Positions 24,367-32,828 of a stretch of DNA of 33,181 bases are shown here, piece by piece (positions within the stretch are counted from its first letter, which is position 1; each line of letters starts with the position of its first letter). The position numbers and the translations under genes were made by a program. This DNA comes from Lewinellaceae bacterium (GTDB lineage Bacteria > Bacteroidota > Bacteroidia > Chitinophagales > Saprospiraceae), in contig CANJPT010000050.1 in the NCBI GenBank assembly GCA_947476195.1, positions 1 to 33,181 on the forward strand. The letters run 5' to 3'. A model generated the notes under the pieces. The model saw only the letters and a list, made by a program, of their open reading frames with translations, was not told where the DNA came from and searched no databases.

Positions 24367-24965
24367 AGCTCATAAATTGATTTGAATCGATGATATTCAG
24401 TTCTATATTCCGGATAAAATGTCTCATCCAGTAGATTTTTTAGAAAAAACACTACATTTTTTGTTTCTAAATTCACAGCAATTACTTCATCAATACCACT
24501 ACACTGTTGATACTCAAATTGCTTCGGGCAAGCAGAGTAAGCAATAGCAAACCATCCCTCATTAGGAATCTTTTTAAAAGTCCATCCAGTCTTAGCGTAA
24601 TAACAGGCCGTTTGACTATAGTTTCCCAAACCATCGTCTTTACCAGGTTGGATTTCTCGTCTTATCAAAGTCTGTTTAGATATTCGATTTTTTGGAAAAA
24701 TAATTTCAAAAATTGAACACTCTAAATCAAGTTTGACTCTATTGTTGTTTCCATACACCTCAACTTCTCCTGTATGGATAACCAAGGTTGTATCGCTAAA
24801 TAAACTCTCAATTTCGGCTCTGCTTGCAGTAGACAAATCAAATCCAGATGCAATTTCCTTTTTATCAGAAATTGGGTTCACCGAAGATTTGATATATTAA
24901 TACATTAAACCCCACAGGTTTATAAAGACAAAAATAGTCAATAGTACCCAGTTTCTGATCTTCAT
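24363..24965 (-). pseudogene. Putative exported protein of unknown function, interrupted by in-frame TAA at codon 23
   Basis: The intact distal frame (GTG at 24881 to TGA at 24363) encodes 172 aa with no family I recognise: mixed beta-rich sequence with several cysteines (LECSIF, YSACPKQF, QQCSG). Reading the same frame upstream gives an ATG at 24965 after an A-rich leader, then 22 residues of strongly signal-like sequence (MKIRNW, VLLTIFVFINLWGLMY), then a single TAA (24899-24897), then five codons to the GTG. The full 201-codon frame would be a normal exported protein with its signal cut off by one stop. The alternative is that a cytoplasmic protein starts at the GTG. It overlaps the next broken gene by ATGA. 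Confidence 0.55.
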
Positions 24966-25033
24966 TTCTTTTTTATTTTTGTTGGGTTTTTCTTGCTGAC
25001 AAAGAATTTAAATATCAAATAGTTGTCAGAAAA

Positions 25034-25061
25034 CACTGGCTTAAGTGATCAAACACCAGTG
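25034..25061 (-). terminator. Weak hairpin after the HNH gene
   Basis: CACTGG and CCAGTG pair across a 16-nt loop and are followed on the minus strand by TTTTCTG. It could end transcription of the HNH gene before the next unit; the stem is short. Confidence 0.3.
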
Positions 25062-25172
25062 AAGGTGCAACTCGGATATCGAAAAAGAATGCCTGTTTCG
25101 TGAGTTATTATCGCTTTTCCGGAGACGAAGTGCCTTTATTGCACATGAAGCAGTTTGCCATAATCTTTATTT

Positions 25173-25608
25173 TCAAACAATTTCAGGAGGATGTGTTCCA
25201 AAAAACACCAAAGCCTCTCGCAGCATAACTAGTTTTTTTCGATTCAATTTTAAAGCAAAAACGGTTGCACGACCTGTTGGAGTAATTCCTACAACAATGG
25301 TAAATATTTTGCCCCAAGAAAAATGGTCGTTCCAATTTTGAACACGCGGGTTAAATAGTGGTACAACTATTTTTGTAATCGGATCTGGTGCTTCGGTTTT
25401 TACATACTTACTGCCGTTGCAACCTTGGCAAGCGTAAGCTAAAATTTTCTGGTTCGTCTGAGCCGCCTTGACTTGAAGGAACGATATGTTCCAACGTGAA
25501 TGATTGGGGGGCCATATTTTCCGGACTTTGGCAGTATTCGCATCGCCAATTTGCTCGCTCAGCAACCATTTGTCGCACAGAAACAGCAATGAAGCGTTTC
25601 TTAGCCAT
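25173..25608 (-). pseudogene. HNH endonuclease gene split by a single-base frameshift
   Basis: Starts MAKKRFIAVSVRQMV at the ATG 25608-25606. The first frame gives zinc pair CEYC, HNH His in TLEHIVPSSQGGSD and EPENF, then goes out of frame. The second frame resumes with AYACQGCNGSKY (second zinc pair C-x2-C and Asn) and PLFNPRVQNWNDHF, TPTGRATVFALKLNR, and ends at 25173. The two halves join if one base is removed in the AAAATTTT run at 25441-25448; the span of 436 bp is one base over 145 codons. The 144-aa product would be a complete small HNH nuclease of the type often seen after a short helical protein gene. Its start overlaps that gene's stop by 8 bp. Confidence 0.75.
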
Positions 25609-25987
25609 GATACTTTGGTGCAATTCCTAATTGTTCAATCAGCTCATTCAAAGAAACCTTCCGAATTATAGCCAATTGGCCAAGGTAGCGAACACGCCGA
25701 ACCATATAGGCCTCATATTTGTCAATAAGTGACATTAACTCGGCATGTTCAACTTCAGAAAGAGTTTCATATTCAAGTTTACCATTTAAAAATTCAATCC
25801 GATCCCACTTGTCCTGCGGAAAGCCGAGATTGATTTTTTGAAGCAAATCTGACTCTTCTTTTGGCAGTACAGCCGGATGGCGTTGTGCTCTCAACAACAC
25901 CATCTTTTTGAAAAAACTTTCAAATTCTTGTTTATCAAGGCTTGCAGCATTGTCAAGCAATTCTGAAACAGAGGGATGTGCGCCCAT
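25601..25987 (-). CDS. Small helical protein paired with HNH nuclease, function unknown
   Basis: 128 aa, predicted almost all helical: SELLDNAASLDKQEFESFFK, EESDLLQKINLGFP, YETLSEVEHAELMSLIDKYE and LAIIRKVSLNELIEQLGI. It has no signal peptide or membrane segment. From memory, proteins with the LLQKIN...LTxxEhxeLlxLxd...LAxlRxxsLxxLmxqLGI pattern recur directly upstream of small HNH genes in cyanobacteria, Chloroflexi and Bacteroidota, so the pair is a conserved cassette of unclear role. The gene is intact here although its partner is frameshifted. The ATG at 25987 is 18 bp downstream of a TAnnTTTG box. Confidence 0.7.
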   Translation of the reverse strand: MGAHPSVSELLDNAASLDKQEFESFFKKMVLLRAQRHPAVLPKEESDLLQKINLGFPQDKWDRIEFLNGKLEYETLSEVEHAELMSLIDKYEAYMVRRVRYLGQLAIIRKVSLNELIEQLGIAPKYHG

Positions 25988-26004
25988 GGTTAAAGTATTT
26001 TCTG

Positions 26005-26036
26005 CAAAAGTACTGGTTATGTATCAATCTTTCCAA
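26005..26036 (-). promoter_or_regulatory. Promoter of the helical-protein/HNH pair
   Basis: On the minus strand TTG (26036-26034), a 21-bp spacer and TACTTTTG (26012-26005) match the -33/-7 Bacteroidota pattern, 18 bp before the ATG. It overlaps the 3' end of lspA by the -33 part. Confidence 0.5.
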
Positions 26037-26515
26037 CCCTTCCAAATTTGCAGCGCAATGATAAACAAAGCTCCGAAAGTGATCGATAAATCAGCGAAAT
26101 TGAATACGCCAGTCCGGAAAAAACCGACATGAATATACAGGAAATCTGTCACAGAGCCGTAGGCTACCCGGTCGATGATATTGCCAATTCCCCCACCAAT
26201 GACGCAGCAGATCCCAAGGGCCATGCCTTTGCCAAAATTGCCTCTGAAAAGCCAGAAAATCAAGCTTAACATAGTTAAGGCAGGCAACAGATTGAGAAAG
26301 AGGGTTTTTGCCAGGGGACTCATATCATCCCCAAAACTTAGAAATGCCCCGGAATTCTCCACTTTGGTAAGCAAAAAGTGGTCCCCGGCAAAAGATATCT
26401 GTTCGAGGTACTCCAACCGCTCCCGGACCATGGATTTGGAGATCTGGTCACAACCGATGTTGACAGTTATAAGAAGCAGGAATAATGTGTTTCGAAGGAG
26501 TGCGATTTTTTTCAT
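26024..26515 (-). CDS. lspA: Lipoprotein signal peptidase (signal peptidase II)
   Basis: 163 aa with four membrane helices (about 8-22, 71-90, 97-115 and 137-158). Family motifs: NSGAFLSFG, GGGIGNIIDR (107-116), SVTDF with catalytic D124, and VFNFADLSI with catalytic D142. Role: cleaves the signal peptide of diacylglyceryl prolipoproteins at the inner membrane; the OmpA-type lipoprotein in this window is a likely substrate. It is 40 bp downstream of the glycosyltransferase gene on the same strand. A CxxQ-like GCDQISK in helix 1 is normal for the family. Confidence 0.95.
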   Translation of the reverse strand: MKKIALLRNTLFLLLITVNIGCDQISKSMVRERLEYLEQISFAGDHFLLTKVENSGAFLSFGDDMSPLAKTLFLNLLPALTMLSLIFWLFRGNFGKGMALGICCVIGGGIGNIIDRVAYGSVTDFLYIHVGFFRTGVFNFADLSITFGALFIIALQIWKGWKD

Positions 26516-26555
26516 ATCGGCTGTTCAATAGTCTGATTTCTGGTTTTTTTTGAGG

Positions 26556-27947
26556 TTACAATTTTTTCCAAAGTTCATATCCAGTAATTTCGGTCTCCAG
26601 TTTTTTATAGCCTTCCGGGGCATTTCCGCCCTTTTCCATCAGCCAAAAATCATGTGGCGTACGGCTGTCCAGACTTATATTGCCTAGGCGGCCAAAATAG
26701 GCGATGAGCAGCCAATCGCTTGAAAAATGCTGCGGAACACCCATCACCTGATCGGCTCCAACAAGTTTGCAAACAACCTTGATATCTCGAATTTGTGATG
26801 CATTACGGCGGTATTTTCCCCAAAAGGACAACGAAGTTACGATGGTAACTACCAAAACCACGTACGCGATTTTTGTTAAGCGTCCTCGTTGTTTGTTCAG
26901 AAACGAAATATTCCAGCTTAGATTATGGCTAAGAATCACTGAAAATCCCAAAGCAAAAAAAGGAATGGATGGCAACAGATAGTGGGTAGATTGTTTGGGC
27001 GTAAAAACCAATGGAAGGCTTCCGGCCAGCCCTGCTAACAGGAAAAAAAGTGCAGATTTTGGGAGGCTGACCGATCGAAAGCCGGGTTTTGCATAAAGTG
27101 CAACCAGTAATATGCCAGGCAATACAAGCTGCGAACCCAAATCGATCAGAAAGGAGAAGGGATTTTCTACCTGCTTTTCCCTTGCTCCGGAAAGGGTGGG
27201 CAGGAGTTGTTTGCTCAGGTAATAGTCCAGGTATTCAGGCATGCCAGGTACTGTGGCAATAAAAAGACCAAGGAGTGCCAGTGAGAGTCCTAAAATGAAT
27301 AAGGAACGACCGGAGGCTCGTAACAATCCTTTGGGTTCGAATGCCATGCTCATTGCAATCGGGACCGCCACCGGGAAAAAGCCAACGGGCCCTTTGGACA
27401 AAACAGCAACAGCCGTAAAAAAAGTAGCTATTATTAGCAATCCGGGCTTTTTTTCAAGGACGGATTTGGCAGCAAAAAAGCTCGACAACAGCACAAAAAA
27501 GCTCATCGTGCACTCCAGCATATTGTTTTGATACCCCCAAAAAACAATGGGTGCAGCGAGCCAAAGTATTACAGGAAGCCAGGCTTTTTTCTTGTTGTCT
27601 ATGGGTGAGTCAAGTGTTTGTGTTGCCAGTAGGTTCCAGTTCAGTACAATCCCACAGACTGTCCCAATGGCCATACAAAACGAATAGAGCCGCTCCACCC
27701 AGAAAGCATCTCCAAAAACGCTGAAAAACAAGGATTGCATCCAAAGGGCCAGGGGAGGTTGTTCATAGCAGATCGGATACAGGGTGGCAGTGTAGTGTGG
27801 ATATGCAAGATCACCCAGACCATTAGCCATGTTTCTGGCAATGCAGGCGTACGAAACACCGTCCAGAAACATACCCTCCTGTACCAGCACCGGAAGCAAA
27901 AGGGCGGTAAAAACTGCGGCCGTTAGGATCCATAAAATCTTGTGCAT
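26556..27947 (-). CDS. ArnT-like (GT39-type) membrane glycosyltransferase
   Basis: 463 aa with about 10-11 hydrophobic segments. The first periplasmic loop contains MFLDGVSYACIARNMANGLG, which holds the acidic residue expected for lipid-linked sugar donors, and ICYEQPPLALWMQSLFFSVF with the family PPL motif. VFTPKQSTHYLLPSIPFFAL in the C-terminal third is typical of the family. Role: transfer of a sugar from a polyprenyl phosphate carrier to a protein or lipid acceptor at the inner membrane; donor and acceptor unknown. It is 19 bp downstream of the PQQ-type dehydrogenase gene and 40 bp upstream of lspA on the minus strand. Confidence 0.85.
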   Translation of the reverse strand: MHKILWILTAAVFTALLLPVLVQEGMFLDGVSYACIARNMANGLGDLAYPHYTATLYPICYEQPPLALWMQSLFFSVFGDAFWVERLYSFCMAIGTVCGIVLNWNLLATQTLDSPIDNKKKAWLPVILWLAAPIVFWGYQNNMLECTMSFFVLLSSFFAAKSVLEKKPGLLIIATFFTAVAVLSKGPVGFFPVAVPIAMSMAFEPKGLLRASGRSLFILGLSLALLGLFIATVPGMPEYLDYYLSKQLLPTLSGAREKQVENPFSFLIDLGSQLVLPGILLVALYAKPGFRSVSLPKSALFFLLAGLAGSLPLVFTPKQSTHYLLPSIPFFALGFSVILSHNLSWNISFLNKQRGRLTKIAYVVLVVTIVTSLSFWGKYRRNASQIRDIKVVCKLVGADQVMGVPQHFSSDWLLIAYFGRLGNISLDSRTPHDFWLMEKGGNAPEGYKKLETEITGYELWKKL

Positions 27948-27966
27948 CAGTATATTAAGTGAAAGA

Positions 27967-30057
27967 TCACTTCTTTATGAATTTCCGGACAAAACTCCCT
28001 TGTTCCAAATGTACTGTAAGGAAATAAGTGCCGATTGGTAAATTACTCAGCTCAATGGGCAAGGCTATTTTCTTGCCCGACTGGGTTTGGGTATAAACCT
28101 GCCGCTGACTGGCATCGGCCAGCGAAATGCGCACTTGCTCGCTCTTTTTCAGGTCCATTTCCAACAAAATACTGTTTTCAGTTGGATTGGGTGAAAGTAA
28201 AAAACGACGTACGGAATCAGGCAGCTTCGTGTTACTTACAATTACCATCAGATTCCCTGAGTTGACCTGGCATCCATTGGAGCTGGTATAGGTCAGTGAA
28301 TAGTTTCCCGAAGCAGTGGCGACATAATGATCATTAGAAGCACCTGGGATGGGCAGGCCGTTCAAATACCATTGGCAGAGACCGCAGGGCAGGCTGGAGA
28401 AAATGGTATCCCCTGAACTTGTAAGATCTGGTGTGATCAACAAATCCAGTTTTACATGTACTATAGCGGAAGAGGCCAGGCAAACGGTATCATTCAATAC
28501 AACTGAATAATCGCCTGGCTGGGTAATGTTGAATACGACGACCGGACTGGCACCCATTACATTTGTCACACTGTTCGAGCCGTTGTACAAGGTTAAATTG
28601 CTTGGGACGGGCACATTACTGACCAGCAGGTCTACCGATCCGTTGGGGCAGAGAACGGTATCACTTGCACTTAGGATTGGTTTATCCGGACCGATTTTTA
28701 CAATTTCAAAGGTATCCCTCCGAATGCATCCGTTGCCATCCTTTACTTCCACATTGTAAAAGCCCGGATCTAGGTACACGTTTGTATCGTCCGTCTGGCC
28801 ATTGGACCATTTATAGGTAACGGCCCCCGTAGCTCCAGTAGCGGTCAATTCAATCAAACCACTAAATCCACCCTTGCAGGAAGTGCCTTGAAAAGAAGCA
28901 AGGGAGATTTGGAATGGGGAACACAACTCTTTGATCTTCTGGACTTTACCAGAACTAAGTAAGGCGACATACAGTTCCCCATTGCGATCTTCTCCAAAGG
29001 AACTGAACTCATAGCCGCCCAGGTTGGCCAGAATATTCGTGCTAAAGCTTCCATCCGCAGCACGCCGGGTATACCACCAACGACCACTGCAATAATCTGC
29101 AAAAAGGTAGCATCCATACAGGTCAGGGTATTTACTTCCCCTGTAGATATATCCCCCGGTAACAGAACAGCCGTTGGCAGCACTATGGGCATAATCAAAA
29201 AATGGACTCTCGTATGCGCTGGCTGACTGGCAGCCACTCGTATTAAAAGCATGCGTGCCTTCATAACAACGCCAACCATAGTTCAATCCGGATGTATTTG
29301 CTGGCACAAAATCAACTTCTTCCCACAGATTCTGACCCACATCTCCTACCCACATATCACCGGTGAGCCGATCAAAGGAATATCGCCAGGGATTGCGCCA
29401 GCCCAGCGACCAAATTTCAGGAAAGTAATCCGTGTTGCCTACAAAAGGATTATCTGAGGGCACTATATATGGCTGGGAAGCACTGCTATTCTTCACATCA
29501 ATGCGAAGAATTTTACCCAGAAAGGTCTTTTTGTTCTGGGCGTAATTGGAGGGATCGTTCGCGCCGCCGCCATCACCGAAGCTGATGTATAGATATTCAT
29601 CCGGGCCGAATTTAAGGCAGCCGCCGTTGTGGTTCCAGTTTGGCTGGAATTGCTCAAGAATGGTCAGCTCGGAATTGGGATCAGCCTCATTGGGGTTGGA
29701 TGCTTTGACTGAAAAACGGGCTACCCGGGTGTCTCCCGTGCTGTTTTTAGTGTAATCGACATAAAAATAACCATTCTGGGCATAATTCGGGTCGAAAGCC
29801 AGGCCAAGCAGGCCTTGTTCATTTTGCCCGGAATTAACCCGAGGATCGATGTTCAGGAAGGTATCCAGGCGATTTCCAAGGCTATCAAGCACCCAAATAA
29901 TACCCGTGCGTTCTACAACAAAAAGGCGACTATCACCGCAATGGGTGATATCAAGAGGGAGGTTAAAACCATTGGCAAAATTGACCAGCTGAATCTTAGG
30001 TTGCGCGAACAGGGAAAGCGGGGCAATAAATAATAAGAATAAGCGAAATTTTTTCAT
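27967..30057 (-). CDS. Secreted PQQ-type sugar dehydrogenase with SprB-like repeat and type A sorting domain
   Basis: 696 aa. Signal peptide MKKFRLFLLFIAPLSLFAQ. A glucose/sorbosone dehydrogenase beta-propeller occupies about 20-375, with RLFVVERTGIIWVLD, QGLLGLAFDPNY, NHNGGCLKFGPDEYLYISF, GDGGGANDP and EIWSLGWRNPWRYSFDR. A SprB-like repeat follows at about 385-455, with CKGGFSGLIELTATGATGA and KWSNGQT. Then comes a linker with Ig-like character, and a type A T9SS sorting domain at about 615-696 (LLSPNPTENSILLEMDL; ending GSFVRKFIKK). Reaction by family: PQQ-dependent oxidation of aldoses outside the cell, although many secreted members have no known substrate. The sorting domain predicts export through the GldN-containing machine. 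Confidence 0.9.
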   Translation of the reverse strand: MKKFRLFLLFIAPLSLFAQPKIQLVNFANGFNLPLDITHCGDSRLFVVERTGIIWVLDSLGNRLDTFLNIDPRVNSGQNEQGLLGLAFDPNYAQNGYFYVDYTKNSTGDTRVARFSVKASNPNEADPNSELTILEQFQPNWNHNGGCLKFGPDEYLYISFGDGGGANDPSNYAQNKKTFLGKILRIDVKNSSASQPYIVPSDNPFVGNTDYFPEIWSLGWRNPWRYSFDRLTGDMWVGDVGQNLWEEVDFVPANTSGLNYGWRCYEGTHAFNTSGCQSASAYESPFFDYAHSAANGCSVTGGYIYRGSKYPDLYGCYLFADYCSGRWWYTRRAADGSFSTNILANLGGYEFSSFGEDRNGELYVALLSSGKVQKIKELCSPFQISLASFQGTSCKGGFSGLIELTATGATGAVTYKWSNGQTDDTNVYLDPGFYNVEVKDGNGCIRRDTFEIVKIGPDKPILSASDTVLCPNGSVDLLVSNVPVPSNLTLYNGSNSVTNVMGASPVVVFNITQPGDYSVVLNDTVCLASSAIVHVKLDLLITPDLTSSGDTIFSSLPCGLCQWYLNGLPIPGASNDHYVATASGNYSLTYTSSNGCQVNSGNLMVIVSNTKLPDSVRRFLLSPNPTENSILLEMDLKKSEQVRISLADASQRQVYTQTQSGKKIALPIELSNLPIGTYFLTVHLEQGSFVRKFIKK

Positions 30058-30099
30058 GGAAGTTTTAAAAACAGAAGCTTAGCTTCAAAGCTTGAAATA

Positions 30100-31641
30100 T
30101 TAAATACTGGCATGTTTACCTTCAGAGGCAAACCGAATCAGTTCTTCTACATATTGTCTATGGTTGGCAAGTCTGGGTACTTTGTTTTGATTTCCAAATT
30201 TGCCTCTGGCCCGCATCCAGCTTATGAATGTTCCTTTTGGAACGGGATTCAACAGAAGCCTGTCGAGCGCTATTCCCTTATACCGTTTAGCCTCATAATC
30301 AGAATTGATGCGTTGCAGAGATTCATCCAAGACCTGGTTGAATCGTTCAAGGTCCGTTGGTTCCTTTTCAAATTCCACGACCCATTCGTGCCCGCCACGA
30401 TTTTTTTCTGCAGAAAAATAGACTGGACCTGCCGTATATTCTGTCACAGCAGCGTTCATCAAACGACACGCTTCTGCAAGTGCTTTGTCCGCATCACCGA
30501 CCATCACCTCTTCGCCGAATGCATTAATAAACTGCTTGGTACGGCCCGTAATCTGGAAACAAAACGGGTAACGCCGTGTAAATGTGACGGTATCCCCCAA
30601 TTGGTATCGGAAAAGGCCATTATTTGCGGAGATCATGACCGAATAGTTCTCTCCGATTTTTACATCCATCAATAATACCGTCTTGGGATGCTCCTTACCC
30701 CATTCGCTTGCTGGAATAAACTCATAAAAAACACCATTATCAGCCAAAAGAAGCAAATCATTTTTATCCAGATCGCATTGGGCTCCGAAAAATCCTTCTG
30801 AAGCATTATAGACTTCCTGATAGGCAAAATCACCGCTTGGGATTAATTCCCGGAAAGTTTCCCGATATGGATCAAAGCCTACACCACCGTGCATATAGGC
30901 CTGTAGATTGGGCCAGACTTCGAGCATATTTTGCTTGCCTGTCTTTTCTAAAACCATGCGAAACAATACGATAAGCCAGGTGGGTACTCCTCCAAAAAGA
31001 CAGATGTCATTTTGCTTGCTCGTTATTTCGGCAATACGTTGCAGTTTGTCCTCAAAGTTGCTGAGCAAACTGGTCTGGGTATCAGGGGTATAAAACAGCC
31101 TTGCGATGGTAGGCATGTGTTCAACCAAGATTGCGCTTACGTCGCCAAAACAGGTTTTTGGATACTCCGGCAAGTGCTGGTAACTACCAGGGACGGCTAA
31201 ATGTTTGTGTCGGAATGCCTGCATATCAGGCTTATTGGCATAAAGCAAAGCGACAGAATCCCAGGCGCCTGCCATGTGGCAATTGAATATGTTACCATAG
31301 GGCGCAGGGATAAATTTACTCTTGTCGCTGGTTGTGCCGCTACTCTTGGAATACCAGTTTACCTCATTGGGCCACAATACATTGCGTTCCCCACGCATCA
31401 TTCTTGCGATATCCGTTTTTATCGCATCATAGTCTTGGGCAGGCACCATACGCGCAAATTGCTCCGGGGTGCGAATATCAGCAAATCCCCAGCGCTGGCC
31501 CTGCTCTGTATCCCGTGCACGGTCAAGTATTCGGCGTAGCCAACGTTCTTGAGCCTCCTCAGGATTGGTCATATACCGCTCTATCCGGCTCATGCGCCGG
31601 GAGAGGTACTGCTTCACTGCAAGGTTGATGATAGAATTCAT
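30100..31641 (-). CDS. GH3-family acyl-adenylating enzyme
   Basis: 513 aa. Three GH3 ATP/AMP motifs are present: SKSSGTTSDKSKFIP (98-112), YNASEGFFGAQ and FRYQLGDTVTF with ITGRTKQFINAFGEE. Plant GH3 enzymes conjugate amino acids to hormone carboxylates through acyl-AMP. Bacterial members are common in Bacteroidota but their substrates are unknown, so only adenylation of a carboxylic acid is claimed. It is the first gene of a minus-strand run (gaps 42, 19 and 40 bp) including the sugar dehydrogenase, glycosyltransferase and lspA. Start is the ATG at 31641, the first possible one before SIINLAVKQYLSRRM. Confidence 0.88.
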   Translation of the reverse strand: MNSIINLAVKQYLSRRMSRIERYMTNPEEAQERWLRRILDRARDTEQGQRWGFADIRTPEQFARMVPAQDYDAIKTDIARMMRGERNVLWPNEVNWYSKSSGTTSDKSKFIPAPYGNIFNCHMAGAWDSVALLYANKPDMQAFRHKHLAVPGSYQHLPEYPKTCFGDVSAILVEHMPTIARLFYTPDTQTSLLSNFEDKLQRIAEITSKQNDICLFGGVPTWLIVLFRMVLEKTGKQNMLEVWPNLQAYMHGGVGFDPYRETFRELIPSGDFAYQEVYNASEGFFGAQCDLDKNDLLLLADNGVFYEFIPASEWGKEHPKTVLLMDVKIGENYSVMISANNGLFRYQLGDTVTFTRRYPFCFQITGRTKQFINAFGEEVMVGDADKALAEACRLMNAAVTEYTAGPVYFSAEKNRGGHEWVVEFEKEPTDLERFNQVLDESLQRINSDYEAKRYKGIALDRLLLNPVPKGTFISWMRARGKFGNQNKVPRLANHRQYVEELIRFASEGKHASI

Positions 31642-31671
31642 AAATCGAAAGGCGAAGATAGACTTTGATTC

Positions 31672-31720
31672 AACTATGAACGGTAAACTATGAACTATGA
31701 ACTATAAACTATGAACGATG
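31672..31720. repeat. Heptanucleotide tandem repeat (AACTATG)n
   Basis: Seven consecutive 7-bp units. Units 1, 3, 4 and 6 are AACTATG, unit 5 is AACTATA, unit 7 is AACGATG and unit 2 is AACGGTA. It lies in the 155-bp gap between two divergently read genes, 30 bp from the GH3 start and 77 bp from the DUF1801 start. Confidence 0.85.
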
Positions 31721-31796
31721 TGTTGCAAATAAAAAACACAAAGAATCAACGAATTTGATCTAAAAGAGGGGCAATTTTTAAAAACTTCACGAATCT

Positions 31797-32183
31797 TTGA
31801 GCGTGAAATTTGCCAAATATAAAGATTTTGATTCGTTCCTGGATGCGCTTTCACCAGGTGAACGGGCGATCTGCGTCCGGCTCAGGGGCTTGATCTTTGA
31901 CAGTTTTCCTGAACTAAAGGAAACATGGGCTTATGGAGCGCCTTTTTACAAGGGCAGAAAGCGTATCTGTTTTCTTTACCCGGCAAGTTTACCTTATAGT
32001 GGACTCAAGGAAGGGGTGAATTTTGGTTTCAACCGGGCTAATTTGCTTTCCAATGAACATGGTCTGCTTGATCTTGGTGACCGCAAGGAGGTAGCCTACA
32101 TTACTGTTTTGGCTGAAAAAGATATTCAGGAGGAACTGTTTCTGGAGATTTTGCACGAAGCCGTTTTGTTAGACCGGCTTTAA
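31797..32183 (+). CDS. DUF1801 / YdhG-like domain protein
   Basis: 128 aa, a typical full-length single-domain DUF1801 protein: FAKYKDFDSFLDALSPGERA, LRGLIFDSFPELKETWAYGA, PFYKGRKRICFLYP and VNFGFNRANLLSN. The function of the family is not established. The start is not ATG: an in-frame TAA at 31779-31781 leaves TTG (31797) or GTG (31803), and the coordinates given use TTG. It is followed 46 bp later by the GNAT gene in the same direction. No -7 box found. Confidence 0.75.
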   Translation: MSVKFAKYKDFDSFLDALSPGERAICVRLRGLIFDSFPELKETWAYGAPFYKGRKRICFLYPASLPYSGLKEGVNFGFNRANLLSNEHGLLDLGDRKEVAYITVLAEKDIQEELFLEILHEAVLLDRL

Positions 32184-32229
32184 AGGTAGCCTTGCTTGAA
32201 ACAACCTTTAGGTACTTAAATTACAAACA

Positions 32230-32688
32230 ATGACAAACAACAATCTGATCATCCGTCCTGCTACAGAGGCAGATATTCCAACCATTCATGCGTTGGTCTA
32301 TGAACTTGCCGTCTATGAAAAAGAACCTGAAGCGGTTTTTACCACTCCGGAAGAATATCTTGAAGATTTCCGAAAGGGGCTTTTTGAAAGCCATGTCGCT
32401 GAAATAGACGGGAAAGTGGTGGGTATGATCCTTTTCTTTATGATGTACTCTTCCTGGAAAGGCAAAATGCTTTACCTCGATGATTTTGTAGTGAATGAGC
32501 AATATCGCCGCTATGGGGTTGGTCAGAAGCTCTACGAAGATTTTATCGAGGAAGGTCGTCGTCGGGGCTGTAGGTTGGTGAAATGGCAGGTGCTGGACTG
32601 GAACGAACCTGCGATCAATTTTTACAAAAAGAACGATGCCATCATTGAGACGGGCTGGTGGAACGTGAAAAAGTTTTTGTTTGACTAA
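32230..32688 (+). CDS. GNAT-family N-acetyltransferase (diamine acetyltransferase-like)
   Basis: 152 aa, one GNAT domain. N-terminal LIIRPATEADIPTIHALVYE; central strand VVGMILFFMMYSSWKGKMLY; acetyl-CoA-binding loop LDDFVVNEQYRRYGVGQKLY (R/Q-x-x-G-x-G); and CRLVKWQVLDWNEPAINFYKKNDA at the C-terminus. This pattern is close to spermidine/spermine acetyltransferase-like proteins, so a polyamine or small amine substrate is likely but not proved. Cytosolic. The ATG is preceded by an A/T-rich leader; it may share a transcript with the DUF1801 gene. Confidence 0.85.
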   Translation: MTNNNLIIRPATEADIPTIHALVYELAVYEKEPEAVFTTPEEYLEDFRKGLFESHVAEIDGKVVGMILFFMMYSSWKGKMLYLDDFVVNEQYRRYGVGQKLYEDFIEEGRRRGCRLVKWQVLDWNEPAINFYKKNDAIIETGWWNVKKFLFD

Positions 32689-32828
32689 TTGCACTACGGG
32701 GCTCAAAAACCTGAATGATATGATCCAAAATTACGATTATCCCTTTTGATGGACCATATGCCGAGGCTATCTGCAACCTGTTTCTTTTCCGCGCATGGCA
32801 GTGGATACCCATTTTTGGGGCAAACCAC

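Noticed and set aside
25145-25225. Plus-strand short frame beginning MKQFAIIF
   Set aside because: It overlaps the 3' end of the HNH gene in antisense and resembles nothing known; likely chance.
27330-27345. GGGTTCGAATGCC resembling a tRNA T-loop
   Set aside because: It is inside the glycosyltransferase reading frame with no cloverleaf around it. No tRNA was found in the window.
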